From positions 25,522,501-25,586,500 of the forward strand of contig OY821787.1 of the NCBI GenBank assembly GCA_963682175.1: DNA of 64,000 nt, written 5' to 3'. A model generated the notes under the pieces. The model was not told the DNA's origin. It saw nothing but the letters and a program-made list of their open reading frames with translations, and ran no database searches. How positions within the stretch are numbered: the first letter of the stretch is position 1; every line of letters starts with the position of its first letter. Shown in pieces: positions 33,771-46,549 of this stretch. The stretch is from Triglochin maritima. Its lineage: Eukaryota > Streptophyta > Magnoliopsida > Alismatales > Juncaginaceae. The translations under genes and the position numbers were made by a program.

Positions 33771-35700
33771 GTTTCAATTTAAACTTCATACAACAAAATT
33801 GGAGTGAAATCAAAGAAAGCATTATAAGCATGTTCAGTAGGCTACATGATAATCAAATAACCAACAAGTGTTTGCAAACTTCAACCAATGCTTCATAGAA
33901 TTGATCCTTAAAAAACTAGGAGCTGAAGCGGTCAAAGATTTTAGACCGATCTCACTATTATTGAGTGCATATAAAATATTGGCAAAATCACTAGCTAGAA
34001 GACTCTCAAAAGCAATCAATCTAATTATTCTGCATATTGACACTGCATTTTTACAGAATAGACAAATTCATGACATAGTAATTGGGGTACAAGATCAAGA
34101 TTGCACACTACTTGCATAAGAAAAAAGAACAATGATAATACTTAAACAATATTTTGAGAAGGCCTTTGACAAAATTGAATGGGATTTTCTACTTGCAAAA
34201 ATGCAAGGTTTAGGATGACCAAAGCTCTGGTGCGACCGGATTGAAATGTTCATAACTACGTCCACAACCTTAGTGCTAATCAACAGTAAACTTGAAGGAT
34301 ACTTCATGAGCCAAAAATGGCCTTAGAGAAGGGGACCTTTATCTCCTTAGTTATACCTTATAGTTGCAAACTTTCTAGGACACATGCTCAGACTGGGAAT
34401 GAATAAAAACATTATTCATGATATCCAATTGGGAGCCGGAACCAAACAAATAATGAATATGAAATATGCAGATGACACTATGCTCTTCTTAAAACCAGAG
34501 GAAGGAAATATTATAAAGCTCAAACGTATCTCGATCATTTTCAAGACAATATCAGGACTGAAAATTAATTTTGAAAAATCATGTATAAGTAGTACACATG
34601 TCTACTAGCACCTTGAACATATTCCAAAATATCTTGGGAAGTGACATAGGTGGTCTTCCTTTCAAATATATGGGAATTCCATTATCCCCAATTCATGGGC
34701 CCAACACTCCTCAATAAAATCAGGAACAAAGTTGGAAGATGGAAAAAAATCTTTCATTGGTCAGAAGAGTGGTTATGATAAATTTTGTCCTAACGCCAAT
34801 AGTTTCTTATTATCTTAGTTGCACGTCAGCACCAAAAAGAATAATTAAAGAAATAGAACAAATTCAAGGGAATTTTCTTTGGAATAATGTGGTGACCAAC
34901 TCGTCGGTTAAAAACCTCGTAAAATGGGACAAAGTATGTACAAGGAAAAATTGGGGAGGACTTGGAATCATAAATCTCCAAAATCATACTTTGACTTTGC
35001 GATTGAAAAAAATTATGGGATATTCTTTCGGGTAAGTTTTTTTTTTGCCAAATGATAATAAAAGACAAATATCAAGATTGCAACTACAATTTGGGTTTCT
35101 TGCCAAATGCAAAAAAAAATGTTATCACCATATTGGAGGGACCTAATATAATATATTCCGCTACTATGCATTCACAGCAAAATTCAAATTGGAAATGGTG
35201 GCTCAACTCTATTTTGGTTTTATACATGGGTTGGAGATTGTGCTCTAAGCACTTGTTGGTCTGACATATTTCACCAAGCCAAACACCCTACAATCACAGT
35301 TGAGAACATGTGGAGTAGAGGATTGGATGCAACATGGATGAAAAGACGATTTAAAGGAAATCTTATAGATGAATAAATGACGTGCCTATACTCAACACTA
35401 ATTACCTTCTCACCAAATGAAAATTGAGACAAAAGAGTGTGGACATTAAACAAAAATGGCAGATTCATAGTGAGAAGCATGTATAATGTCCTAAATAAGG
35501 AGAAATAAAATATCCTTTAATGAAAGAAATATGGAGGTCAAGTGTCCACCAAAAGTGAATGTTTTTTCGTGGCTACTCCAGGAGAATAAACTCCTCACTC
35601 GTATAATTTGATCCGGAAAAAAGTCCTGGTATGTCCCAAGCATTGCCAAAATGATCGAACAAAATCCTCTGATTCAACATGTGTGGTATTCGTCCTTAAT
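33771..35700 (+). pseudogene. LINE (L1-type) ORF2, C-terminal half: RT and zinc-finger-like region
   Basis: It continues the LINE broken at 13052. Visible blocks are NWSEIKESI, KKLGAEAVKDFRPISLL (RT fingers), AFLQNRQIHD, FEKAFDKIEWDFL, the catalytic MKYADDTMLFLKP near 34460-34500, SGLKINFEKS, then SYYLSC, EIEQIQGNFLWNN and GGLGIINLQNH. A zf-RVT-like stretch (KVNVFSWLLQENKLLTR) lies about 35550-35615. Many stops and frameshifts separate these pieces. No poly-A tail or TSD is recognisable, so the right end is approximate. Confidence 0.88.
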
Positions 35701-35904
35701 GTGTGGAATTTGAGTTGATTCTTATACCAAAACAACATAATCAAAAACTCAGTTGAAGACTTGCATTGATATCACATAAGGACAATTAGTTATTATAAAG
35801 ATAAAAAGGAAAATTTTAATTTTTTGAAGGACCTAAGAAAGTCTAATTTGTTTTGGAAATGACCTAGATTGTTAATTAAGTTGCAATGACCCAGGTAAAT
35901 TCAA
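35701..35904. other. unassigned AT-rich stretch
   Basis: No gene or clear repeat was recognised between the LINE and the tandem-repeat locus. Confidence 0.3.
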
Positions 35905-36488
35905 TCTGAGCGGGACAAACTTGTGTCCCGAGCAGGCAGACTCATCCTGAGCGGCAAACTAGCGTCCCGAGACGGACACTTACGTCCCTAGCAGACAGAT
36001 TTACGCCCCGAGCGGTCCAGAGCGGGGCAGATTTGTCCTGAGTGGGACTCCTGTGTCCCGAACCAACTTGTTTGGAACAACAACCCAGCTTGTTTGGACC
36101 AAACGAGCAAGTTGTTGGACCAGCGGAACATATTTGCGTCCCGAGCGGTCTAGAGTGGGACAAACTCATCCTGAACCAACTTGTTTGGAACCACGACCCA
36201 GCTTATTTGGACCAAATGAGCCAGCTTGTTGGACCGGCGGGACTGATTGCGTCCTGAGGCGTCAAGAGCGGGACAGACTCATCCCGAGCGGAACGCTTGC
36301 ATCCCGAACCAACTTGTTTGGAACAACGACCCAACTTGTTTGGACTAGTGGGACAAATTTGTGTCCCGAGAGGGGTAGACTCGCGAGACAAATGCGTCCT
36401 GAACCAAGTTATTTGTACCAAACGACCCAGCTTGTTCGGACCAAACAAGGCAACTTTGGTCGACCTCGCCAGTATGTAGGGACAAAAT
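35905..36488. repeat. degenerate short tandem array (GAGCGGGAC / CCAACTTGTTTGGA words)
   Basis: Alternating words GAGCGGGACA, GTCCCGAGC, CCTGAACCAACTTGTTTGGA and ACGACCCAGCTTGTTTGGAC recur many times. Each pairs with its complement (GTCCCGAGCGGGAC-like), so the strand can fold. Long frames here are by-products of the repeat. Confidence 0.8.
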
Positions 36489-38345
36489 GAGTTGGGTCAT
36501 TTTATTCATAACATTCACATTCAAATACATAATTTGATGATTCCAGATCCGTTGGAAAGACAATTGAAAGGAACACATATTTGTTTCTCCTATGACTTGC
36601 TAGATTCTGAGGATACAAGTGTGAAAAACGTGTCTCAAGACATACTGTATTTGGAAACTGGACAATCGATAGATCTTGAATAATTTGTGCATAACTCTCT
36701 CCTTCGATATGCAAATGAGGCGATTCAAGACTCGTTACAAAGTCGATTTTGAGAAGCAAAACTTTGATATTTTACATATTTTCATATTAGGAACCAAATG
36801 AGCTCAGAAAGGGTGGGGATGACTTTTGATTTGAGAGAACAGAAAACAAGCTGAGACATTTTTTCCAAACAAGTTGTCATTCGATCAAATGAGTTGGGTC
36901 GTTTTGGTCATAACATGCACATCCAGATATAGAATTTGATGATTCAAGATCTGTTGAAAATATAATTTAAAGGAGCACATATTAGTTTATGACTAGCTAA
37001 ATTGTGATGATACGAGGATGAAAAACGTGTGCCAAGACAGATCATATTTGTTAACTTGACAATCGACACATCAGCAATAATGTGTGCATAAATCTCTCCT
37101 CCAATAGCCAACTAAAGCGATTCAAGACTCATTACAAATATGATTTTGAGACGCAAAACTTTCATATTTAACATATATCGAAATTAGAAACATAATGGGA
37201 TCATAAATGGTCTGGAAGACGCCCCAGTCCTGCTCGGGACGCACTCGTCCCTCGCAAGACACATCACTTGTTTTTTACTCATAACATCCACATCCAGATA
37301 TAGAATTTGGTGAATCCAAATTCGTTGGAAAGATAATTAAAAGGAGCACATATTAATTTCTTGCTATTTGCCAAATTCGGATGATTCCAGGGTGAAAAAT
37401 GTTTGTCAAGACATATCGTATTTGGAAATTGGACAATCAACACATCATCAATAATTTATGCATAACTCTCTCCTCAATATCCAAATATAGCGATTCAAGA
37501 CTCATTACAAAGATGACTTAGAAACACCAAACTTTCATATTTAACATATGTCCAAATTAGGAACCTAATGAGCTCATAAATGGCTTGGAAGACACACCAG
37601 TCCCGCGCAGGACGCACCGTGTCTCGAGCGGGACACATTACTTGTTGTTTACTCATAAGATCCACATCCAAATATAGAATTTGATGATTCAAGATCTGTT
37701 AGAAATATAATTGAAATGAGCACATATTAACTACACTTATGACTTACCAAATTACGATGATACAAGGGTGAAAAACGTGTGTCAAGACATATCATATTTG
37801 TTAACCATACAATTGACACATCATCAATAATGTGTGATAACTCTCTCCTCTGATATCAAAATGAAGTGATTCAAGACTCGTTACAAAGATGATTTTGAGA
37901 CGCAAAATGTTCATATTTAACATTCAAATTAGGAACTTAATGAACACATAAATGGCGTGGAAGATGCACGGGCCCCACGCGGGACGCAACACTTGTTTTT
38001 TACTCATAGCATCCACATCCAGATAAAGAATTTGACATTTCAGATCCGTTGGAAAGATAATTGAAAGGAGAACATATTAGTTTCTCCTAAGACTTGCCAA
38101 ATTCTGATGATACAATAGTGGAAACGTATATCAAGACAAACCATATTTGTTAACTTGACATTCGACACATCATTAATAATGTTTGCATAGCTCTCTCCTC
38201 CAATATCCCAATAAAATGATTTAAGGCTTGTTACAAAGATGATTTTGAGATGCAAAACGTTAATATTTAACATATGTCCAAATTACAAACCTAATGAGCA
38301 CAAAAATGACATGGAAAATGCACCAGTCCCACGCAGGACGGATCA
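36489..38345. repeat. tandem array of a ~370-bp unit, five copies
   Basis: Equivalent points (CATAACATYCACATYCARAT) are at about 36507, 36909, 37280, 37654 and 38005, giving units of 402, 371, 374 and 351 bp. Each has a GATCCGTTGGAAAG word, a CATAACTCTCTCC word and a spacer with CGGGACGCA. A diverged sixth copy starts near 43550, beyond two LTR insertions. Confidence 0.85.
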
Positions 38346-38372
38346 ATCCCACTCGGGACGCACTCGTTTGGG

Positions 38373-38644
38373 TGTAACAAGTTTGTTTGTGATGTCATCA
38401 ACTCGTTTTTCTTGATTGAATTTGAATCTAACAACGTTGTCATAAAGTTATTTCGAAACATATGATTTTTCATAATAACACAAATAATTCAGTAATTAAA
38501 ATGAGTTGTAAAAATCACCAAATAATTTCTTATTTGCGTTGTTATAAAAAATCATATGTTTCGAAACAACTATATGACACCGTTGTTAGATTCAAATTCA
38601 ATCAAGACAAACGAGTTGAAGACATCACAAACAAACTTGTTACA
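38373..38644. repeat. inverted repeat with ~99-bp arms
   Basis: The arm 38373-38470 is the reverse complement of 38546-38644 with only a few mismatches; the loop is about 75 bp. The right arm with its right flank (to 38775) recurs as a direct copy at about 42487-42765, without the left arm there. Confidence 0.88.
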
Positions 38645-38781
38645 AGTTAACTTGTCTGGTTATGAACATTGAGACCAGACAAACCAACTTATTACATGAA
38701 CACACTGCCTCAAGATAAACGAGTTGTAAAAATCACCAAACAAGTTGGTCGTTCTCTCAAACGAGCTGCCTTGTTGGATAC

Positions 38782-40318
38782 TGATTGATACGTTTTAATT
38801 AACCGCAAGTGCACGGCCGCGTTGAAGCGGTGACAAATACAGGTCGATCCACAGGGAGGTGTGTCGACTTTAGTTTGTTCAAAGGCGAGTGGGAAAGAAA
38901 GGAGAGAAATGAGTTATGGTCAAACTACACTACAATGCAAAAAGGAAATGGATGATAAGCAATAAAACTAAACCCCATAAGGGGTAGAGAAAAGAGTGTG
39001 AATACAAAGATATGGGTATGTGTGTGTGTTCAATTAAGCTCATCAAAACATGTAGTGCAAAAAAATCATAAAACTACATCCAACTTTGCCTCCACATGAA
39101 TTAAGATAACACAATATCATTAAGACATACAAGACAATAATTGGAAGGAAGCTAAATGAACTCATGTATAAAGACCAAACCCTCACTATGCCTCCACATG
39201 AAATAAGATTTACACAGTCATTAAAACATACAAGACATCAACCAAGGTAAATGGAACAAGAGTACATGCAACTACAAATCATATTTCCTTCATCAATTCC
39301 ATCCATATCCTTACCTTATCATTCCCCATAAAATAGGTCCACTAATCTAAGCATAAGCTAAGCTTCATTCAAGAGCATTAGCATATCAAAGACAAGAGTG
39401 AAATCTCATTAGATGGTTATGAAAGTCATATAAGGCTCAAGGGATTAAGATAACACACACCTAATACACCACATGATCATATCACATATTTCTCCACCCC
39501 CAAATGGGGATGAAACTACTCACTAATCATTACACTACAACATACATTAAAATGAAACATTCAACTGAAAGGAAATTAACCTAAGCTAGCAAGAAATATT
39601 AAAGAAGCTAAAAGGAAAGGAAAGTAAAACTAAAGAAGCATGCAAGAATTAAAAGACAAGATTAAAAGAAACTAAGAACAATTATTTTATTAAAATGACA
39701 CATTGAAGGTAGCACTCTTCTCCACCTTGAGTTTTGCTTCAAGGCTTACTCCAAGTAGAGAGAATGCCACCAAACAATGTGTGAATACAAATGAAGGAGG
39801 AGTTCTATTTATAGCCATAGAAAAAAGTAATCCGGGACAATCTCTCGGTATGGGACTAAACATATACCAAAAATAGACTAAATACACCCTAATACACGAC
39901 CCGCCAAAATCTTAGGGGATTCGGACCCAAATCGACCGCCAATCAGTGGTCTATATTGTTCGGATCCGGCCTGGATTTGTTGTGTGGTTGTTTGGCTTCA
40001 TGTCTTTATGTTTGATGCATCCGAGTAGGTTGTTGGAGCTTAGGACCAAATCGAATTGCCAAATTACTCCTCATGATGGTGTGGAGTTTCTTGATTTGCT
40101 CATTCGTCCTTTGAGCTTACATACGGGTCCTTCCCTCTTGCATCTCAGTCCCCAAGTCTTGCAACTCAGTCATTTTCCTTGCTTCTAGGTCATTTTATGC
40201 CTCTTCTCCTCAATCCTGTTTATTCCTAAAACTCAAACATAAAACTCATTACGTAGCATTGTTTAGTTTCAAGATAATGGATATAAGACACAATATATGC
40301 ATGATATGATGTCAATCA
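38782..40318 (-). mobile_element. solo LTR G (Athila-like)
   Basis: 1,537 bp, TGATTGATACG...GATGTCAATCA, with perfect TSD GATAC (38777-38781 and 40319-40323). It is closest to the LTRs of A. The palindrome is decayed (39933-39952, CGACCGCCAATCAGTGGTCT). No internal region remains, so it is a solo LTR left by recombination. Confidence 0.92.
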
Positions 40319-40373
40319 GATACCAACAAGCCGAACAACTGAGGTCGTTTTCACTAAACAAGTTGGGTTGTTC

Positions 40374-40383
40374 TACCCCCCCC

Positions 40384-40414
<31 letters not shown>

Positions 40415-40415
40415 A
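40374..40415. repeat. poly-C run followed by AC repeat
   Basis: A run of about 25 C (40376-40400) then (AC)n. It sits inside the AACGAGTTGGGTCGTT minisatellite just before solo LTR S. Length may be an assembly estimate. Confidence 0.8.
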
Positions 40416-40433
40416 AACGAGTCGGGACACACC

Positions 40434-42110
40434 TGTTGGCGTTTTGGCCCTTTAATCTTAATTTTGATGATTAACACACTAATATTATGCATAACTTTAA
40501 TTACAACATCACACACATCATATTGTCAAATTGCATAGATATTGTGTATTCCTAACAATGTAGGTGATCAAACCAAGAGACTTATCAACTTCAAGATCAA
40601 GGCTCAAGATTTGTAATCAAAGCTCAAGGACTTCATATGTAATTTTCCATTTATTTGAGTTATAGGATCAAATGTACACTTGATTCACAAAGGATAAACA
40701 TGTCTCTGTCGGTCGACCGTTTACCTGTCGGTCTACCGAACCTGTTCCCAACGGATGACCGAGTGTCTCTCGGTGAACCGTTTCCTTTGAGTCAGTAACC
40801 ATTTGATCTCCTGGAATTCTTGTTTCAGTGTACCGAACCTTACCCGGTCAACCGTCTCCTTAGTGTCAGTAAACACTTGATCTTCCTGGAATCCTTGTGT
40901 CGATTTACCGACATCTATCCGGTCAACCGTTTTCTTATCCCCAGTAGCTTCGAAATATCTCTAGATATCTCTATCGGTGTACCGAAGGAGTATCGGTCAT
41001 CCGAACATCACTTGTGTCTTTTAGCATAAACGACTTCATCTTATTGGCCTACGTGGCACAAACTAACTCCAACAGACTTATCTTTTGTCGTTTAGCCACA
41101 ACCTTTGAAACATCCATACCGGTCTACCGATCACTCTTCGGATTACCGAAGCCTTGTTATCAATCAAAACATAATGGCTATTTTTCCACGTAATATTTCG
41201 ACCGTTGTCGATAAACCAATTTTCCAGGCAATGTCAGCAGAAAACCCGTACATTTATCGGTCAACCGATCTTGCCACGGGCTACCGAACGAGGTCAACAA
41301 GTCACAACAATTCTTTGCTCTTCAATTGGAACGGTGCACCGAAGTCTTTTCAGTCAACCGAATTTAATTACCCGATATTAGGAAAACGTTTCTGAAGTTG
41401 GTGAACAGTTATCCGACCTATAGTTGGTATACCGAGTTCTTTAATCTGACCAGTTAACCCACTTTTGGTCGGACGACCGTTGGTGTCCCGACCGACTGAA
41501 TTCGTCTTGAATTCTGCCCGAACGTAAGTCACATCTTGTTTCCTATTGGTCTAATTCTCATCAACTTACAATAACGGCTCTATTTGTTTTGAAGGCTATA
41601 TAAGCTTCACTTAAGAGACACATTCACTACCTTACTTGCCAAAAATCAATCCTACTCTTGTGCTCTCAATCTTCAAGCCTTCAAAGCTCCACCAACTCTC
41701 ATACTTCCATTAAATTCACTCCAATCTTAATTCCAATCCTTGAGCGCATTCAAGTTAGAGTTCAACAACCACATTCAATTTCCATTGTGTTGTAAAGCTT
41801 CGAGGAAGCATCCTCTCAGGTTGTGAGAGGAGATTCGAGCAAGGCGAGGGTGTTCGCAAGGCTCCGATTGTAAGAGGGTTTATCTTCGACCCGGAACAAA
41901 GATAATAGTGAATTCTCAAGTAGGGATTAGAGGATCGATCGGAACTTGAGGAGAGGACTAGATCACGGTGGTGTGATCGAACCTCTATAAATCTCTAGAG
42001 TCATCTTGTGGTTTGCATTCTTTCTCTTACTACTTTAATTGTGCAATTATTTAAGAAAATTAGGAGATAATCTATTCACCCCCTCTAGATTAGTGACCGA
42101 TCAACTTACA
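40434..42110 (+). mobile_element. solo LTR S (Ty1/copia, SIRE-like)
   Basis: 1,677 bp, starts TGTTGGCGTTTTGG and ends GATCAACTTACA. TSD ACACC is at 40429-40433 and 42111-42115. It contains many GGTCGACCG / CGGTCAACCG variants (40705-41500), a TATA-like CTATATAAGC near 41597, a GTTGTGAGAGGAGATTCGAG block and a CACCCCCTCTAGATTAG end, as in SIRE-type LTRs. There is no primer site or coding part. Confidence 0.9.
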
Positions 42111-42115
42111 ACACC

Positions 42116-42330
42116 AACGAGCTGACGGGATGCACCAATGAGCTAAGTAGTTTTCACAAAAGGAGCTAGGTCATTTCACCAAACGAGTTGACTTGTTCTC
42201 ACCCAAGGAACTGGGTCGTTTCCACCAAACGAGTTGCTTATTTTTACCAAACAAGCTGGCTTGTTTACAGTAAATGAGTTGGGTCGTTTGGTCAAAACGA
42301 GTTGGGTCATTGCAACTTAATTAACAACCT
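42116..42330. repeat. minisatellite with ~23-bp unit (ACCAAACGAGCTGGGTCGTT)
   Basis: Degenerate units such as CACCAAACGAGTTGACTTGTT and GAGTTGGGTCGTTTGG repeat. The same minisatellite occurs at 40340-40375, 42770-42960 and 43400-43560, so the LTR S and the 11-bp array sit within one former array. Confidence 0.75.
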
Positions 42331-42486
42331 GATTCAGTTTAACAAAATAAATACTTTTCTCTAAGACATGAAACAATTGGTTCTACATATGACTACTTAT
42401 TTAACAATATATACAATAACAAATTGTTGATTTTGAGTGTTAGAACATTAATATGTGTACAATTTAATTTCTTAAGTGAACTTGTT

Positions 42487-42765
42487 ATGTTCAATTTCTG
42501 AATTATTACGTTATTATGAAAAATCATATGTTTTGAAACAAGTTTATGACACCGTTATTAGATTCAAATTCAATCAAGGCAAACGAGTTGAAAACATCAC
42601 AAACCAACTTGTTAAAAGTTAACTTATTGGGACACGAATATTGAGATGAGACAAACCAACTTTTTACATGAACACATTGAATCAAGATAAACAAGTTGTC
42701 AAAATCACCAAAGAAGTTGGGTTGTTCAATCAAACGAACTGACTTGCTTTCAACAAACAAGTCGA
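42487..42765. repeat. direct copy of the 38539-38775 segment
   Basis: Shared order: AAAAATCATATGTTT, GATTCAAATTCAATCAA, CAAACGAGTTGAA, ACATCACAAA, then GAGACAAACCAACTT / ATGAACACA and AAATCACCAAA. It lies just right of LTR S. Confidence 0.8.
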
Positions 42766-42989
42766 ACGACCTCGGGCCTTTTCACTAAACAACTTGGGTC
42801 GTTGTTCCCCTTGAACAAGTTGGGACGCAGCAGTCCCACGCGGGACGCACTAACGAGCTGGGTCATTTTCACCAAACGAGTTGGTTTGTTCTCACCCAAA
42901 GAACATGATCGTTTTTACCAAACAAGTTGCCTTGTTTTCACCAAACGAGCAGTCCCTAGCCAGTCTTGAGCAGTCAAAATGAGAAGTGC

Positions 42990-43400
42990 GTCCAGAGTGT
43001 GTCCAAAGATGGGCACAATTGTCTAGATTGTGTCTATTTGTGTCCATAGTGTGTCCAAATTTGTCAATATTGTGTCTAGAATGTGTCCATTTGTGTCCAT
43101 AGTGTGTCCATATTGTGTTCAGAATGTGTCCATATTGTATCCATATGTTTCCAGATTGTGTCCAGAATGTATCAATTTGTGTCCATATTATGTCGAGGTT
43201 TGTCCAGAATGTGGCAAGAATGTGTCCATATTGCATCCAGAATGTGTCCATATTGTGTCCAGATGTGTCCAGATTGTGTGCAGATTTATTTATATTGTGT
43301 CCATAATGTGTCCATATTGTGTACAGATGTGTCCAGATGTGTCCATATTGTGTCTAGAATGTGTTCATCTGTGTCCAAAGTGTGTACTGAATCCATATTG
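42990..43400. repeat. array of 11-bp TGTGTCCANNN units
   Basis: TGTGTCCATAT and TGTGTCCAGAA alternate with an 11-bp step for about 400 bp, with some 9-12-bp exceptions. Cys/Val-rich frames across it (VSILCPECVHIV) are repeat by-products. Confidence 0.85.
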
Positions 43401-43564
43401 TGACCAAACGAGCTTACATGTTTACAATAAACGAGCTCAACGACCTGGGTCATTTTCGACCAAATGAGGTGAGTCGTTTTCGCCTAACAAGCTGGATCGT
43501 TTTCACCAAATGAGCGGGGTCATTTTCACCAAATGAGCTGGATCATTTTATTTATAACATTCAC

Positions 43565-46545
43565 ATTCAAATATAAAATTTGATAATTCTAGATCCACTG
43601 GAAAGAACCGTTGAAATGTCCAATTTAATTTGAGGCCACTAAATTGTGAAGGTGGTAATAAAAACTATGCTAAAGAAATCACAGATGGGAAACATTTCAT
43701 TCAATGATGGTCATATGAAATTTCAACAAGATTTGTCATCATATTTGACTCAATGTATGAAAAATACAGGATCTTTGTCATAAATTATGACCACCCATAA
43801 TAAATATCAGTGACATATTATTTAGGCACCGCCATGTCTATTTTGACTACTTGACCTTTTTGAGAGTCACTTAGACCTCTTTATATTTCACTTGGATTTC
43901 ACCATTTGAACGGAAAAAATCGAATGCATATATGAAAATTGTAACAAGAATATCACCATGTACTATATTTTACCCAAATAGCATATGTAGCTTGATAAGA
44001 CACTGCACAACCTATTTCTCAAGTTTGCTACTTCAAGGGTCACTTGAACATTTGTGACTCAATATGTGCTTCAAGCATAGTCATATGAATGCAACGATTG
44101 GCTGAGAAACTTTCTATTTCTTATTGGACATGTACTACTGCTAGAATACTAATTATTCATATAGAAAGCGGAACAAATTAAAAGTCCCCCTTTTTATGCA
44201 CTTTATTATTATTGATCTTCTGGTCGTGAAATTTGATTTTTGATGTAATGTTATGAACATATAACAATACACATCAAGTTATATATATAACACAACCTTT
44301 TGATGATCATATGGATCCTTCAGGGATCAGTTCATACGAAAATTCTCAATTTTCTACATCTTCATGAAAAAATGATTTCAAGTAAATATTAATGAATTAG
44401 CCTTCTGGGCTAATGTACATATTGAATATTCAAAAATTAATGACCTAATTATAATAGATATGTGAATCTTGACATCAAATTCTTATACTAGATTAATACT
44501 TCTCGTAATATCTAATGTACCAAATAATGCTTTGGCATGCTAACAAAGTGGTTCAACATATTAATTTCAGCAAATCATGGATGTATACATATGCATATTC
44601 AAATAAATAAATCATATGCCACACACATTGATTGTCAATAATCAATCCCAACCATGAATAGTATTATGTCCTTTTGTTATGAAAGTAATTAAAGGCAAAT
44701 CAATATACGATCATTGTTTTTCAAGGTCCATATGTAATGCATAACAATTATCAAACTATTGTGTCTTTCTCTTGTCTTTGATATTTTCAAGAGCAACGGG
44801 TTGGATTTAACCTCCATTATCCATGATAAGTAATTCTTATCCATTATAGAGTATATAATTAAAAGTCATATTGTGCAAGCATTAAAACATGATTGGTACA
44901 TGCACGTGAAGGAACAAAAACATGTTCATTTTTATATTGCATATGCAACTTATGACAACTTTTAACACATATACATGTACTACTTTTTTTATTCATACTA
45001 AAACATCTCAAATATGAAATATATTAAAATGTGCTTGGACCATATAATAAACATATGTTCATATCAGCAATTCTAAAAGCAACAAATAGCGATGTCGATT
45101 GTATGTAATATATCCTCTATCTTTTTACTACAAAATTGGCATGATATATTCTATGCACTATGTGAGTAAATAGGAAATTCATTATCACAAGATAAACAAA
45201 TATAATCAAGATGTTAAGTAAAATGACCGAATACATACATATTTTGATCATTACCCTTTTGTCAATAATACAAATCAATAGATGTCAATTGAAACTTCAC
45301 AATAAAGCAAAAGTGTGAATCATTTGTATCTTAATGATTACAATAAATTAGGATCAATGGGCATGAATTTGCATTTATAAGTATGGATAAAAGAAACAAT
45401 GGACATTGAAAGCTCATTATGCTAGTAAATCATTTGCTCCAATTGAGTAATAATGACCCCTTATTAAAACGATTGAATTTACTCAAATCACATGAGTTAT
45501 AAATCATTTTGCATGATATAAATTATCTAATATAAAGAAACATCTTATCTTAAACATAGTAACATAGATATGCAACTTTGTTTTCATACACATATGATTC
45601 GAAAAATATCATATTTCACGATACGTGCATATTTGACTTCCTTGTAATATATCAGTGTAATGCCAAGTAATAGCAACCGAAAAGAAATGGAATTTGTAAC
45701 TCAGAAATATTAAAGCATTCCGACATGCGGTAAAGGTGTCCAACCATGATCCAATTAGTTTCTCAATGTTATTTGTAAGATCCACTAATTGATTGAGTTG
45801 TCCAATCTACAGTTTTTGTTATAATATAACATCGTGCAAGATCATGCAACTCATTACTGCATTCCTACATGCGTTAATGTGCATATACTTAATTCCTAAG
45901 TATAATCTCTTATAATCCTGACTGCATTCATGTTTATATTTCATTTGATTGCCAGTTACTCTTAGCGCTCTCTCTCTAAGGACTAATAAAATAAGGTTGA
46001 GTTGATTATGATCCGGACACCAAACAATTGGAACTTTTTTTTTTTTTTTGCTTAGCTTGTTCCAATTCACACATGGGTGTAGCGTATTGAATTACGGTGC
46101 ATGGGACATACAAGATCTAAAAGAAATTTGTACATTCACGATCGATGCCAATATCTAAAGCCACCACAGGAAGAAAACAAATCAAATAACATCGAGATAA
46201 AAACTTTATTTCGATTGGCACAACCAATCATCAAAACCACCGCTCGTATTATAAATATTTTTGTCGATCATATTATTGACATTTAATTTTATGATATTAG
46301 CTCTTTTTTCTTTCTTTTTTCAGTAAGTCATACTGACAACAATGGTTTGAAGGATCGATGCATGATACTTACATCATATTGAATTGCATACTTCCGTTTC
46401 GCGCTCCACCAAGTCGTTCCACGAGTCAAGAAAATTTTCTAACAATCAACATCTTCAATTGGTTAAGCTAGAGGCATAATCGTGTTAATAACATGTTGTG
46501 AAATGAGAAGATGAAGAGAGGAGGATGGAGACTTTTCATTGCAAT
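43565..46545. other. AT-rich intergenic DNA, no gene seen
   Basis: About 3 kb of AT-rich sequence without a coding frame that matches a family I know. A poly-T run of 18 lies at about 46031-46050. Parts may be U3 of LTR I or old repeats, but no ends were recognised. Confidence 0.45.
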
Positions 46546-46549
46546 ACAA

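Noticed and set aside
35942..36490. overlapping ORFs on both strands (up to 145 codons)
   Set aside because: They arise from stop-poor tandem words; no family motif.
43030..43467. Cys/Val-rich ORFs of up to 145 codons
   Set aside because: By-product of the TGTGTCCANNN array in an open phase; overlapping frames are equally open.
45819..46070. possible Harbinger-type nuclease tail (NAVMSCMILHD)
   Set aside because: Only a few residues resemble the family; no catalytic motif, TIR or 3-bp TSD nearby.
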